Source: Streptomyces pluripotens
Lineage (GTDB): Bacteria; Actinomycetota; Actinomycetes; Streptomycetales; Streptomycetaceae
Direction of reading: 5' to 3'
NCBI RefSeq assembly: GCF_000802245.2
Contig: NZ_CP021080.1
Coordinates: forward strand, 1,488,001 to 1,552,000
Length of the DNA: 64,000 nucleotides
The notes beneath the pieces are model-generated. The model saw nothing but the letters and a program-made list of their open reading frames with translations, ran no database searches and had not been told where the DNA came from. The number at the start of each line of letters is the position of its first letter. Within the stretch, counting starts at the first letter, position 1. Both the position numbers and the translations under genes were made by a program. Positions 54,997-64,000 of this stretch are shown here, piece after piece.

Positions 54997-55626
54997 CTAC
55001 CGGCTGCCGTTGTCGGAGCCCTTCCCGGCGGTGTGCGCCCGCTTCACCAGGTCGTCCCAGACCTCGGCGACTCGCTCCTCCAAGGCTTCCAGCGGGACGT
55101 CGTTGTCGATCACGATGTCCGCGATCTCCCTGCGCTGCCCACGCGTCGCCTGCGCGGCCATGCGTGCACGCGCGTCCTGTTCGGTCATCCCGCGTAGTCG
55201 TACCAGCCGGTCGAGCTGGGTCTCGGGGCTCGCGTCCACCACGACCACGACGTCGTAGAGCGCTGCGAGGCCGTTCTCGGTGAGGAGCGGTACGTCATTG
55301 ATCACCACGGCATCGTCGGCTGCAGCAGTCTCCAGCTCGCGGGAGCGCGCGCCCACCAGGGGATGCACGATCGAGTTGAGCATGGCCAGCTTGTCGGGGT
55401 CGGCGAAGACGATCGAACCGAGCCGTGGCCGATCCAGACTGCCATCGGCGGTCAGGACGTCGTCGCCGAAGGCCTCGACCACGGCAGCGAGACCGGGGGT
55501 GCCGGGCGCCACGACCTCACGTGCGATGCGGTCCGCGTCGATCAGCACGGCTCCGTGCTCCACGAGCAACCGCGACACCTCGCTCTTGCCGGCACCGATC
55601 CCGCCGGTCAGGCCAACTCTCAGCAT
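54997..55626 (-). CDS. coaE: Dephospho-CoA kinase
   Basis: A 209-residue P-loop kinase performing the last step of coenzyme A synthesis. The Walker A is [17 protein letters not shown] (residues 5-21), followed by [29 protein letters not shown] and [11 protein letters not shown]; all are family signatures. It has no C-terminal UPF0157 fusion as in mycobacteria. The ATG at 55626 is just beyond a leaderless -10 element. Confidence 0.97.
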   Translation of the reverse strand: MLRVGLTGGIGAGKSEVSRLLVEHGAVLIDADRIAREVVAPGTPGLAAVVEAFGDDVLTADGSLDRPRLGSIVFADPDKLAMLNSIVHPLVGARSRELETAAADDAVVINDVPLLTENGLAALYDVVVVVDASPETQLDRLVRLRGMTEQDARARMAAQATRGQRREIADIVIDNDVPLEALEERVAEVWDDLVKRAHTAGKGSDNGSR

Positions 55627-55633
55627 GAGCGGT

Positions 55634-55639
55634 AGCTTA
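55634..55639 (-). promoter_or_regulatory. Leaderless -10 for coaE
   Basis: TAAGCT on the minus strand ends seven bases before the coaE ATG at 55626 and there is no ribosome site. GTTCCA at 17 bases is a poor -35. Confidence 0.45.
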
Positions 55640-55671
55640 GGCCCTGCCGCTGGCGGTGGAACGGGCGGAGG

Positions 55672-56610
55672 TTAGTTGTCGCCTTCACGCTCCGCCAGGA
55701 ATCGCTCGAACTCCTGCCCGATCTCGTCGGCTGACGGGATCTCCACGGGCTCGGCGAGCATGTTGCCCCGGGTCGCGGCTCCCGCCGCCGCGTCGTACTG
55801 GTGTTCCAGTCCCTGGACGAGCACGGTCAGTTCCTCGTCCCCCTCCCGGATCTGGCGGTCGATCTCCGTCTGCGTGCGGTGCGCGTCCGTGCGCAGGGAG
55901 TGCGCCACCTTGGGGAGGACCAGACCGGTCGCGGCCGTGACCGACTCCAGCACGGTCAAGGCGGCGTCGGGATACGCGGAACGGGCAATGTAGTGCGGGA
56001 CGTGCGCGGCGACACCGAGAACGTCGTGACCCGCCTCCATGAGGCGGTACTCGATCAGCGACTCCGCGCTGCCGGGCACCTGGGCCTCCTCGAAGGGGCT
56101 GCGGTGGCCGGGAACGAGGTCCGTGCGGTTGCCGTGCGGAGTGAGGCCCACGGGACGGGTGTGTGGTACGCCCATGGGAATGCCGTGGAAGTTCACGGAC
56201 AGGCGGACGCCTAGCCGCTGCACGATCTGCCGGACGGCCGCCGCGAACCGCTCCCACTCCACGTCCGGCTCGGGGCCGGACAGCAGTAGGAAGGGCGCAC
56301 CCGTCGTGTCCTGGACGAGGCGGACCTCGATGGCCGGGTCCTCGTAGCCGCTCCAGCGATCCCGCTCGAACGTCAGTAGGGGCCTGCGGGCGCGATAGTC
56401 CACGAGCCGGTCGTGGTCGAAACGAGCCACGGCCTGATGGGGCAGTGAGTCGAGCAGCCGCTCGACGATCTGGTCGCCGGTCTCGCCCGCGTCGATGTAT
56501 CCGTCGAAGTGGTAGAGCATGACAAGTCCGGCCGATTCCTGGGCGAGCGCCAGGTCGACGGCGGCGAGGCCCTTCGGCTCCCATGCGTACAAACCTTGCG
56601 GATCAAGCAC
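55672..56610 (-). CDS. PAC2 family protein
   Basis: A 312-residue protein with the PAC2 domain from about residue 20: [53 protein letters not shown], here [14 protein letters not shown], and [20 protein letters not shown]2 proteins are named after a eukaryotic proteasome assembly chaperone; in actinobacteria the role is unknown. The C-terminal 60 residues are helical and acidic. The GTG at 56610 has GAGGAGGGG about seven bases upstream. Confidence 0.92.
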   Translation of the reverse strand: MLDPQGLYAWEPKGLAAVDLALAQESAGLVMLYHFDGYIDAGETGDQIVERLLDSLPHQAVARFDHDRLVDYRARRPLLTFERDRWSGYEDPAIEVRLVQDTTGAPFLLLSGPEPDVEWERFAAAVRQIVQRLGVRLSVNFHGIPMGVPHTRPVGLTPHGNRTDLVPGHRSPFEEAQVPGSAESLIEYRLMEAGHDVLGVAAHVPHYIARSAYPDAALTVLESVTAATGLVLPKVAHSLRTDAHRTQTEIDRQIREGDEELTVLVQGLEHQYDAAAGAATRGNMLAEPVEIPSADEIGQEFERFLAEREGDN

Positions 56611-56840
56611 TGTGACCCCTCCTCGTGTTCGTCGTGAACAACGCCTTCTGGAGTGCGCGCATTCCCATCACAGGCCGCTGATCAGGGACCTCCCATCGGG
56701 ACCTTGACACCCCGTCACCCGGTCCATCCCCGCTTGCCGGCGGTCGGACCGGCATGAACCCCGAAGGCGACGGGTCGGACACCGAAAGTGCCGGCGGCTG
56801 CTGGGCACCCGGAAGGATGGCAGCCCGTCCCCGGGAACGC

Positions 56841-56876
56841 CCGAAGGGCCGTACCTCGAAAGGTACGGCCCTTCGG
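56841..56876 (-). terminator. Strong hairpin terminator downstream of rpsA
   Basis: A perfect 16-bp stem (CCGAAGGGCCGTACCT with its complement) and a CGAA tetraloop begin 40 bases after the rpsA stop on the minus strand. It is the clearest terminator in the window. The rest of 56611-56916 shows no gene. Confidence 0.9.
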
Positions 56877-56916
56877 CGTGCTGTCGGCTAAGCCCCAAGA
56901 CTCAGCTGCGGCGTGG

Positions 56917-58407
56917 TCAGCTCTGGCCGCCGGCGAGCTTCTCACGCAGCGCGGCCAGCGCCTCGTCCGAGGCCAGCGCACCGGAGTTGTCCGCGCCCTC
57001 GGAGGAGTAGGAACCGCCGGTCGCGGCCGGAGCCGCAGCCTCGCCGCCCTCGGCCGCAGCAGCGGCGTCGGCCTCGCGGGACTTGATGACCTGCGCCTGG
57101 TGCTGCTCGAAGCGGGTCTGCGCCTCGGCGTACTGGCGCTCCCACTCCTCGCGCTGCTTCTCGTAGCCCTCGAGCCAGTCGTTGGTCTCCGGGTCGAAGC
57201 CCTCGGGGTAGATGTAGTTGCCCTGGTCGTCGTAGGACGCGGCCATGCCGTACAGGGTCGGGTCGAACTCGACCGCGGACGGGTCGGCACCGAAGGACTC
57301 GTTGGCCTGCTTCAGGGACAGCGAGATCCGGCGACGCTCCAGGTCGATGTCGATGACCTTGACGAAGATCTCGTCGTTGACCTGGACGACCTGCTCCGGG
57401 ATCTCCACGTGGCGCTCGGCCAGCTCGGAGATGTGGACCAGGCCCTCGATGCCCTCGTCCACCCGGACGAACGCACCGAACGGAACCAGCTTCGTGACCT
57501 TACCGGGCACGACCTGACCGATCTGGTGGGTGCGGGCGAACTGCTGCCACGGGTCTTCCTGGGTCGCCTTCAGCGACAGGGAGACACGCTCGCGGTCCAT
57601 GTCGACGTCGAGGACCTCGACGGTGACCTCCTGGCCGACCTCGACCACCTCGGACGGGTGGTCGATGTGCTTCCAGGACAGCTCGGAGACGTGAACCAGA
57701 CCGTCGACGCCACCCAGGTCCACGAAGGCACCGAAGTTGACGATCGAGGAGACGACACCGGAGCGGACCTGACCCTTCTGGAGGGTCGTGAGGAACGTCT
57801 GGCGAACCTCGGACTGGGTCTGCTCCAGCCAGGCGCGACGGGACAGGACCACATTGTTGCGGTTCTTGTCCAGCTCGATGATCTTGGCCTCGAGCTCCTT
57901 GCCGACGTACGGCTGAAGGTCGCGGACGCGGCGCATCTCGACCAGGGAGGCAGGAAGGAAGCCACGGAGGCCGATGTCGAGGATGAGACCACCCTTGACG
58001 ACCTCGATGACGGTACCGGTAACGATGCCGTCCTCTTCCTTGATCTTCTCGATGGTGCCCCAGGCACGCTCGTACTGGGCACGCTTCTTCGAGAGGATCA
58101 GGCGGCCTTCCTTGTCTTCCTTCTGGAGGACAAGGGCCTCGATCTCGTCGCCCACGGCGACGACCTCGTTCGGGTCGACGTCGTGCTTGATCGAGAGCTC
58201 GCGGCTCGGGATGACACCTTCGGTCTTGTAACCGATGTCGAGCAGGACCTCGTCCCGGTCGACCTTCACGATGACGCCGTCGACGATGTCGCCGTCGTTG
58301 AAGTACTTGATCGTCTCGTCGATCGCTGCGAGGAAGGCTTCCTCGTTACCGATGTCGTTGACCGCTACCTGCGGGATGGTGGCGGTGGTCTCGGTGCTGC
58401 TCGTCAT
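56917..58407 (-). CDS. rpsA: 30S ribosomal protein S1
   Basis: A 496-residue RNA-binding ribosomal protein with four S1 repeats between residues about 35 and 365, for example DIVDGVIVKVDRDEVLLDIG, then VNFGAFVDLGGVDGLVHVSE and VPFGAFVRVDEGIEGLVHIS. A C-terminal acidic and Ala-rich tail (about 390-496, with TGGSYSSEGADNSGALAS) follows. It helps mRNA bind to the 30S subunit. Four repeats, not six as in E. coli, is usual for actinobacteria. The ATG at 58407 (MTSSTETTATIPQ) gives the family start; 65 further codons are not conserved. Confidence 0.97.
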   Translation of the reverse strand: MTSSTETTATIPQVAVNDIGNEEAFLAAIDETIKYFNDGDIVDGVIVKVDRDEVLLDIGYKTEGVIPSRELSIKHDVDPNEVVAVGDEIEALVLQKEDKEGRLILSKKRAQYERAWGTIEKIKEEDGIVTGTVIEVVKGGLILDIGLRGFLPASLVEMRRVRDLQPYVGKELEAKIIELDKNRNNVVLSRRAWLEQTQSEVRQTFLTTLQKGQVRSGVVSSIVNFGAFVDLGGVDGLVHVSELSWKHIDHPSEVVEVGQEVTVEVLDVDMDRERVSLSLKATQEDPWQQFARTHQIGQVVPGKVTKLVPFGAFVRVDEGIEGLVHISELAERHVEIPEQVVQVNDEIFVKVIDIDLERRRISLSLKQANESFGADPSAVEFDPTLYGMAASYDDQGNYIYPEGFDPETNDWLEGYEKQREEWERQYAEAQTRFEQHQAQVIKSREADAAAAAEGGEAAAPAATGGSYSSEGADNSGALASDEALAALREKLAGGQS

Positions 58408-58607
58408 GTGGGAAAGGGCTCCGGTACGGACATTGAAGTCGTAGGCACTGCTTACGCCGGGAGCCCGTTTCGCTCTGCAGAAGCCGGACAGCCAAGGAAG
58501 CGCCACTTGGAAACAAACCCGTGACGCCTCGACAACCGAGGGGACATACAACAGATGCGAGCGCAGCCTGCTACGTCTGAGGTGCGCAGGCCCGCAGCGC
58601 AACTTGT

Positions 58608-58636
58608 AGCATACGGGGGCAGCCGGGCAGGGTCAA
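58608..58636 (-). promoter_or_regulatory. rpsA promoter (TTGACC-17-TATGCT)
   Basis: On the minus strand TTGACC (58631-58636) and TATGCT (58608-58613) are exactly 17 bases apart, close to the housekeeping consensus and the best promoter in the window. The transcript would start near 58601, leaving a leader of about 190 bases before the rpsA ATG. Confidence 0.8.
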
Positions 58637-58726
58637 TGCGCGAAGGCGCACATCCGGGATGGGTCACCGCATTCCCGGCAGAAGAAACGTCCCAGGAGGC
58701 CAGGGCAGGCCTGCGGGACTCCTTCC

Positions 58727-59611
58727 GTGACACGCTCCCGGCGGGTTGGACGGAAGATTACGACGAGGGAGCCGATCATCCAAGAGCCGGAAAGGCACGA
58801 ACCCGAGGGGCCCGGTGGATTCGAGCCGGAAGCCACCCGGCGTGACGCGAACGTGGCGGAGAGCGCACGGGCCAACAGGGGTTGGTGGGACCGCAACGCG
58901 GACGAGTACCAGACCGAACACGGCACGTTCCTCGGCGACGACCGCTGCGTGTGGGGGCCGGAGGGCCTGGACGAGGTGGAGGCCGAGCTGCTCGGTCCCC
59001 CGGAGGACCTGAAGGGCAAGGGGGTCCTGGAGATCGGCGCGGGTGCGGCGCAGTGTTCGCGCTGGCTGGCCGTCCAGGGTGCCCGTCCGGTGGCCCTCGA
59101 CCTCTCGCACCGCCAGCTCCAGCACGCCCTGCGGATCGGTGGATCGTTTCCTCTCATCTGTGCCGATGCCGGCGCCCTGCCCTTCGCGGACGGCTCCTTC
59201 GACCTGGCGTGCTCCGCCTACGGGGCGCTGCCGTTCGTGGCCGACCCGCGACTGGTGCTGCGTGAGGTGTACCGGGTACTGCGCCCGGGGGGCCGTTTCG
59301 TCTTCTCGGTGACACACCCGATCCGCTGGGCGTTCCCGGACGAGCCGGGTCCGGAGGGGCTGTCGGTGGCCGCCTCCTACTTCGACCGCACGCCCTACGT
59401 CGAACAGGACGAACGGGGACGCGCGGTCTACGTGGAGCACCACCGGACGCTCGGCGACCGGGTCCGGGACATCGTGGCGGCGGGCTTCCGACTGGTGGAC
59501 TTGGTGGAACCGGAGTGGCCGGCCTGGAACACCACGGAGTGGGGCGGCTGGTCACCATTGCGCGGAAACCTGATCCCGGGGACGGCGATCTTCGTGTGCG
59601 AGCGGGACTGA
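58727..59611 (+). CDS. Class I SAM-dependent methyltransferase
   Basis: A 294-residue methyltransferase. The core has VLEIGAGAAQCSRWLAVQG (motif I, about residues 102-120), ARPVALDLSHRQLQHALR, ADAGALPFADGSFDLACSAY and RPGGRFVFSVTHP, of the Methyltransf_11 group. The first 45 residues are a poorly conserved Glu/Arg/Pro-rich leader. I used the GTG at 58727, but no ribosome site or -10 is evident, so the start is uncertain and could be inside the leader. The substrate is unknown. It is divergent from rpsA. Confidence 0.86.
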   Translation: MTRSRRVGRKITTREPIIQEPERHEPEGPGGFEPEATRRDANVAESARANRGWWDRNADEYQTEHGTFLGDDRCVWGPEGLDEVEAELLGPPEDLKGKGVLEIGAGAAQCSRWLAVQGARPVALDLSHRQLQHALRIGGSFPLICADAGALPFADGSFDLACSAYGALPFVADPRLVLREVYRVLRPGGRFVFSVTHPIRWAFPDEPGPEGLSVAASYFDRTPYVEQDERGRAVYVEHHRTLGDRVRDIVAAGFRLVDLVEPEWPAWNTTEWGGWSPLRGNLIPGTAIFVCERD

Positions 59612-59803
59612 GTGAGCTGGGTGGGAGCCGGGTGGGAGCTGGGTGGAGGCTGCCCCGGACTGAAGAGCGAGGCTGCGCACTGGTTGCGGTGGCACCGGAC
59701 AGCCGTCCCGGTGAAGCCCGGGTGAGCACGCCGGCGCGTGGGGCGGTCCTGACCGGTGCGGGCACGTGGCTGCCCGCCCTAGCGGTCGTACGACACTAGG
59801 GAC

Positions 59804-62335
59804 GTGATCCGCTACGACGTCCTGGACGCACTGCCCGTGCGCTCCGTCCTGCCCGCTCTGGCCGACGCCCTGGCGGGTGACGGCACCGCCGTTCTGGTGG
59901 CACCGCCCGGTACCGGCAAGACGACACTGGTGCCCCTGGTGCTGGCGGGGCTGGCGGGGCTGGCCGGGGACTATCCCGCGCGGCGGGTCCTGGTGGCCGA
60001 GCCACGCCGGATCGCGGCACGGGCGGCGGCCCGGCGGATGGCGTGGCTGCTGGACGAGAAGCCCGGCGAGAGCGTGGGCTTCACGGTGCGCGGGGAGCGC
60101 GTCGTGGGGCGGCACACGCGCGTGGAGGTCGTGACGACCGGTGTGTTGCTGCAACGGCTGCAGCGTGATCAGGAGCTGGCCGGCGTCGATGCCGTCGTGC
60201 TGGACGAATGCCACGAACGACATCTGGACGCCGACACAGCGGCCGCGTTCCTGTGGGACGTGCGACAGGCGCTGCGACCGGAGTTGCACCTGGTGGCCGC
60301 GTCGGCGACGACGGACGCCGAGGGGTGGGCCCGGCTGCTGGGCGGAGCACCGGTGGTCGAGGCGGCGGGCACAGCGCATCCCGTGGAGGTGGTCTGGGCG
60401 CCTCCCGTACGTCCGGTGCGGCCCCCGGACGGGATGCTGGTCGATCCCACGCTGTTGACGCACATCGCGTCGGTGGTGCGGCGGGCACTGGCCGAACAGG
60501 AGGGGGACGTGCTGTGTTTCCTGCCTGGCGTCGGTGAGATCGCGCGGGTGGCGGGCCAGCTCGGGGAACTCGGCGAGGTCGACGTGCTCCAGGTGCACGG
60601 ACGGGCACCGGCCGCCGTCCAGGACGCGGTGCTGGCGCCCGGGGAACGGCGTCGGGTAGTGCTGGCCACGTCCGTGGCGGAGTCGTCGCTGACCGTGCCC
60701 GGAGTACGGGTGGTCGTCGACTCCGGGCTCGCCCGGGAACCCCGGGTGGATCACGCGCGCGGGCTGAGCGGGCTGACGACCGTCCGGGCGTCGCGGGCGG
60801 CCGGACGGCAACGGGCGGGGCGGGGCGGGCGCGAGGCGCCCGGGACGGTGTACCGGTGCTGGCCGGAAGCCGAGGACGGCCGCCTGCCGGCCTTTCCGGC
60901 GCCCGAGATCAAGGTGGCCGATCTGACCGCGTTCGCGCTTCAGGCGGCCTGTTGGGGCGATCCGGACGCCTCGGGGCTGGCGCTGCTGGATGCTCCGCCG
61001 GGTGGCGCGATGGCGGCTGCGCGGAACGTCCTGTCGGCTGTGGGCGCGGTGGACTCGGCCGGACGGGCGACGCGGTTGGGAGTACGGCTGGGGCGGCTGG
61101 GCGTGCATCCGCGACTGGGGCGGGCGTTGCTGGACACATCCGGTGCGGGGGCCGAGGCGGTGGCTCTGCTCTCCGAAGAGGCACCCCGGGACTACGGCGA
61201 CGATCTGGCCGCCGCGCTACGACGGGCGCGGCGCGGGGGCGATGCCTACGCAAGGCGGTGGGCGGCGGAGGTACGGCGACTGCGGTCCGCCTCCTCGGGT
61301 CTCTCCAGCCCTTCGGCCCCGAACGAACACCTCCGGGTCGGGGCCGGGACGGCGGAGGGCGCCGACGAACGGCTCACCGGGCTCGTCGCCGCCCTCGCCT
61401 TCCCCGAGCGCGTGGCCAAGCTGGACGGCGGGTCGTATCTCATGGCGTCCGGGACGCGGGCCGAAGTGGCGGACGGGTCGGCGTTGCGGGGAGCGCCCTG
61501 GATCGTCGTCGCCGTCGCCGACCGGCCGACCGGGAAGGGCCACGCCCGCGTCCGGCTCGGCGCCGCCGTACCGGAAGAGGTGGCCCTCGCGGCGGCCGGA
61601 GCCCTGCTCGGGGAACACGAGGAGGTGCGCTGGGCCGAGGGGGACGTCGTCGCCCGGCGGATCCGGCGGCTGGGGGCCATCGAGCTGACCGTACGGCCCC
61701 TCAAGGATGCCGACCCGACCCTGGTACGGGACGCCCTGCTCGAAGGGCTCCGCCAGGACGGGCTCGGGCTGCTGCGCTGGTCACGGGAGGCGGAAGTACT
61801 GCGGCAGCGGCTGGCGTTCCTGCACGCGCACCTCGGGGAGCCGTGGCCGGACGTGTCGGACGACGCCTTGCACGCGCGCGCGGAGGAGTGGCTGGAGCCG
61901 GAACTGGGCCGCGCCCGGCGGCGGTCCGATCTCGCGCGGACAGACGCCGGCCAGGCGCTCGCCCGGCTGCTGCCCTGGGCGAACGGCGAGGCCGCGCGGC
62001 TGGAGGAGCTGGCGCCCGAGCGGATCACCGTGCCGAGCGGGTCCAGAATCCGGATCGACTACCAGGACCCTGAACGACCGGTTCTCGCCGTGAAGCTGCA
62101 GGAGGTGTTCGGGCTGCGAAGGACGCCGACCGTGGCGGGGGTGCCGCTGCTGGTCCATCTGCTCTCCCCCGCGGGACGGCCCGCCGCGGTCACGTCCGAT
62201 CTCGCCTCCTTCTGGACGGACGGCTACCGGGGTGTACGGGCGGAACTGCGCGGGCGCTACCCCAAGCATCCGTGGCCCGAGGACCCAACGGCCGCCGAGC
62301 CCACACGGCACACCACGGCGCGGCTCAGACGCTGA
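59804..62335 (+). CDS. hrpB: ATP-dependent RNA helicase HrpB
   Basis: An 843-residue DEAH-type helicase. Motif I is APPGTGKTTLVP (about residues 30-41), motif II reads DECH, and motif III is ASATTDAEG. LATSVAESSLTVPGVRVVVD covers motif V, and RQRAGRGGREAPG motif VI. The HrpB-specific C-terminal region follows, ending with a short Pro/Thr/Arg tail. HrpB is widespread but its RNA target is not well defined. The GTG at 59804 has AGGGA too near to be a good ribosome site; a leaderless start is possible but the -10 (TACGAC) is poor. Confidence 0.93.
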   Translation: MIRYDVLDALPVRSVLPALADALAGDGTAVLVAPPGTGKTTLVPLVLAGLAGLAGDYPARRVLVAEPRRIAARAAARRMAWLLDEKPGESVGFTVRGERVVGRHTRVEVVTTGVLLQRLQRDQELAGVDAVVLDECHERHLDADTAAAFLWDVRQALRPELHLVAASATTDAEGWARLLGGAPVVEAAGTAHPVEVVWAPPVRPVRPPDGMLVDPTLLTHIASVVRRALAEQEGDVLCFLPGVGEIARVAGQLGELGEVDVLQVHGRAPAAVQDAVLAPGERRRVVLATSVAESSLTVPGVRVVVDSGLAREPRVDHARGLSGLTTVRASRAAGRQRAGRGGREAPGTVYRCWPEAEDGRLPAFPAPEIKVADLTAFALQAACWGDPDASGLALLDAPPGGAMAAARNVLSAVGAVDSAGRATRLGVRLGRLGVHPRLGRALLDTSGAGAEAVALLSEEAPRDYGDDLAAALRRARRGGDAYARRWAAEVRRLRSASSGLSSPSAPNEHLRVGAGTAEGADERLTGLVAALAFPERVAKLDGGSYLMASGTRAEVADGSALRGAPWIVVAVADRPTGKGHARVRLGAAVPEEVALAAAGALLGEHEEVRWAEGDVVARRIRRLGAIELTVRPLKDADPTLVRDALLEGLRQDGLGLLRWSREAEVLRQRLAFLHAHLGEPWPDVSDDALHARAEEWLEPELGRARRRSDLARTDAGQALARLLPWANGEAARLEELAPERITVPSGSRIRIDYQDPERPVLAVKLQEVFGLRRTPTVAGVPLLVHLLSPAGRPAAVTSDLASFWTDGYRGVRAELRGRYPKHPWPEDPTAAEPTRHTTARLRR

Positions 62336-63320
62336 CCGGCGGTTCGGATCCCACCGGCTGCACGGATGCGGGATCCCGGGGGCGACGGCCCCGTGCTTCC
62401 ATCCACAAAGAGAGCGCGAGGAGCAGGAGACCGCAAGCCAGGGAGCCCCGGGGCATGTACGAGGTGAGCAGCAGCACGAGCGTGCGGCTGTGCTTGACCA
62501 GGGCGACCGTGTGCTCGATGTAGTCCTCGCGCATCTTGACGTGCCCGGCGAACGCAGTGACCTTGGCCCGGCCTCCGAGCAGGGTGCCTCCGCGCAGTTC
62601 CTCCTTGTGGATCTCCTCGCCGTATACGGGTGCTCCGGTGACCGGTTCGACCCAGAACCTGCGCACCGTCGTGTACCACCGGGTCGTACCGGTTCTGGCG
62701 ACCGACTCGGGGGTGATGCCCTGTACGGGCATGGCCTTCGGCATGGGGACCTTGGTCCAAGGGATGGTCTGCTCGAAGTAGTAGACCTCCAGGCCGCGGA
62801 AGGTTCGGGTGCCCTTGTAGTGGATGGGGCTGGTGGTACGGGACTGTGCGTCGAAGTACTCGTAGTCCCGTTTCTGCGTGAGGAAGGGCCACTTGAACTC
62901 GATGCCCTCGCGTTTGACCGGGTCGCCGTCGACCATCTCGCCGGTGGTGTGTACGGGTTGCTGGCTGTGTGCGTCGAAGATGTAGCGCTCGGGGATCTTG
63001 GAGACCATCTTGCCGTCAGGGCCCAGCACGTAGGAGAGGGTGTCCCAGACGACGACGGATCGCCCTGTCGTCTTCTCGATCCTCTTCGCGGCCTCCACGT
63101 CGCCCTTGAGGGTCTGCACGATGGTGACCTTGGAGACCTTCCTGGCACGCAGGGTGCCGTAGTCGAGGAGGGTGGCGCCCTTCGCCTCCAGAACCACGTC
63201 CTGGTACTGGTTCGCGGGGATCCTGGCCAGGCGCGGAAACGCGTACCAGCGCAGCAGCGGGGACAGCGCCGTGCAGAACACGGCGCAGGCGAGCAGGACC
63301 AGGCTTGCCTTGCGGCGCAT
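62325..63320 (-). CDS. DUF3068 / PorA-family exported membrane protein
   Basis: A 331-residue protein with one helix at each end (about residues 5-22 and 285-305) and a large extracytoplasmic domain between. The domain carries GTRTFRGLEVYYFEQTIPWT, WYTTVRRFWVEPVTGAPVYG and a helical EDYIEHTVALVKHSRTL, the DUF3068 pattern found throughout mycolate-containing and other actinobacteria. Function unknown. The ATG at 63320 has GGGAGG about five bases upstream. Its last ten bases overlap the hrpB stop on the other strand. Confidence 0.87.
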   Translation of the reverse strand: MRRKASLVLLACAVFCTALSPLLRWYAFPRLARIPANQYQDVVLEAKGATLLDYGTLRARKVSKVTIVQTLKGDVEAAKRIEKTTGRSVVVWDTLSYVLGPDGKMVSKIPERYIFDAHSQQPVHTTGEMVDGDPVKREGIEFKWPFLTQKRDYEYFDAQSRTTSPIHYKGTRTFRGLEVYYFEQTIPWTKVPMPKAMPVQGITPESVARTGTTRWYTTVRRFWVEPVTGAPVYGEEIHKEELRGGTLLGGRAKVTAFAGHVKMREDYIEHTVALVKHSRTLVLLLTSYMPRGSLACGLLLLALSLWMEARGRRPRDPASVQPVGSEPPVSV

Positions 63321-63347
63321 TCCCGGCCTCCCTCCCGGACGGCACGG

Positions 63348-63482
63348 CTACGGGTGCGAAGGCACCGTCGTCAACAGCGGCTTGGGGGACGTGCGGCCCG
63401 ACGGCGCGCCCGTCGCACTGATCGCGAGGACCAGGACGACTGCGAGGACGAGACCGGTCGCAGTGGCGATCAGGGCGCGCAT
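63348..63482 (-). CDS. SPW_0924-family small membrane protein (44 aa)
   Basis: A 44-residue protein: one membrane helix (LIATATGLVLAVVLVLAIS, about residues 4-22) and a short tail ending SPKPLLTTVPSHP. I recall the same helix and PKPLLTTVP tail from the tiny Streptomyces proteins annotated as SPW_0924 family. The ATG at 63482 has GGGAGG six bases upstream. The stop TAG at 63348 is 27 bases before the DUF3068 start, so the two are probably co-transcribed. Confidence 0.8.
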   Translation of the reverse strand: MRALIATATGLVLAVVLVLAISATGAPSGRTSPKPLLTTVPSHP

Positions 63483-63648
63483 GCGGGGCCTCCCGGCGGA
63501 CGGTCGGGACCGACTGGTGATCTGATGCTCCGTCAGGTTCGGTACCGTAGCAATGGACGGACGAGATGAGAACAGAGGTGCAGGTACGAACGAGGGCGCC
63601 CTGCCCGCCGGAACGGGGAGGGCGCCCTGCCGGACTGACGTGCGTGGC

Positions 63649-64000
63649 TCAGGATGACGCGGAGGGGCTCGGGGACGGGCTCGGCGCGGAGTCGCCGGCA
63701 GCGACCTCCAGCTTGACGACGAGCGTGCCGCCTCCGGGAGTGGTGATGCGAAGCAAGAAGGTGCCGGTGGTGTCGTCCGCGTACAGCTTCGGCAACGTCA
63801 GCAGACCCTGGTCGTCCGTCCACAGGCCGGTGACGGTGCGCACCGCCTTACCGTCGACATCCTTGAAGTAGGGGCCCTTGTCGTTCTCCGTGGCGTCGTC
63901 CCCGGACGGCGCGGTGTCGCCCGGTGCCTGCGCAGCACCACCCGCGGAGCTCGTGGCACCGTCCGCAGGCTGCGCGTCGTCACCGGTGGACTGCGAAGGA
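63649..64000 (-). CDS. C-terminal part of a secreted or surface protein (5' end outside window)
   Basis: The frame is open to the window edge; about 117 residues are visible. The first 45 are Asp/Ala/Gly/Ser/Thr-rich linker (QAPGDTAPSGDDATENDKG). Then comes a compact domain (VDGKAVRTVTGLWTDDQG, LLTLPKLYADDTTGTFLLRI, LVVKLEVAAG) that looks like an immunoglobulin-type or pre-albumin beta-sandwich, and it ends in a Ser/Pro repeat tail (SPSPSPSAS). Such tails and linkers are typical of exported streptomycete proteins. The full function lies beyond the window. Confidence 0.6.
   Translation of the reverse strand, partial: PSQSTGDDAQPADGATSSAGGAAQAPGDTAPSGDDATENDKGPYFKDVDGKAVRTVTGLWTDDQGLLTLPKLYADDTTGTFLLRITTPGGGTLVVKLEVAAGDSAPSPSPSPSASS

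Noticed and set aside
62325..62335. Overlap of hrpB and DUF3068 stops as an error
   Set aside because: Both stops are supported by family alignments; a ten-base tail-to-tail overlap is common in this genome type.

Overview
The window is about 64 kb of very GC-rich chromosomal DNA from a filamentous actinomycete, almost certainly Streptomyces or a close relative. The evidence is the sporulation regulator WhiA, an RbpA-family RNA polymerase-binding protein, a mycothiol-dependent-isomerase-family protein, XRE/DUF397 pairs, many Streptomyces-type small proteins, GTG starts, leaderless promoters (TANNNT about 7 bases before the start codon) and near absence of TTA codons. It is mostly core chromosome. 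I see no rRNA, tRNA, CRISPR array, complete insertion sequence or prophage.

Layout. 1-3434: end of a PadR regulator, then an ABC ATPase and an FtsX-type permease. 3470-9814 (minus strand): central carbon metabolism, with pgi, an RbpA paralogue, secG, tpiA, pgk and gap. 10397-15622 (minus): uvrC-rapZ-yvcK-whiA, four overlapping genes apparently read from a leaderless promoter in front of uvrC. 16086-24898: a putative HTH protein, a Rieske lipoprotein, a PfkB sugar kinase, uvrA, a DinB-fold/mycothiol-type protein, a metallo-beta-lactamase-fold hydrolase and aroQ. 25042-29366: a decayed MHS-family transporter, a calcium/proton antiporter, TerC behind a yybP-ykoY-type manganese riboswitch, and TerD. 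29522-38908: uvrB, an MHYT membrane protein, a secreted glycerophosphodiesterase, a DNA alkyltransferase, a VOC protein, psuG with a PfkB kinase (pseudouridine catabolism), a methyltransferase and CorA.

39083-51868 is more accessory: a kinase-like protein with a ruined P-loop, DUF2293, a TTA-containing DUF1772 gene, a solitary gltD, an XRE/DUF397 pair divergent from an anti-sigma-type ATPase, hemerythrin and esterase genes, a wrecked ABC exporter gene, DUF899 and an FUSC-type membrane protein. 52191-64000 returns to core genes: family-5 uracil-DNA glycosylase, an S4 RNA-binding protein, coaE, PAC2, rpsA (with promoter and terminator visible), a methyltransferase, hrpB, DUF3068, a 44-residue SPW_0924-type protein and the end of a further gene.

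Functional themes. Excision repair (uvrA, uvrB, uvrC, uracil glycosylase, alkyltransferase) is spread through the window. Lower glycolysis is grouped with secG. The best leads for new biology are regulatory: operator-like palindromes before terC, before terD and between the XRE and ATPase genes; the manganese riboswitch; two TTA (bldA-dependent) genes; and the ATPase/partner pair with a 140-residue low-complexity tail. I did not find a convincing wholly new multi-gene system.
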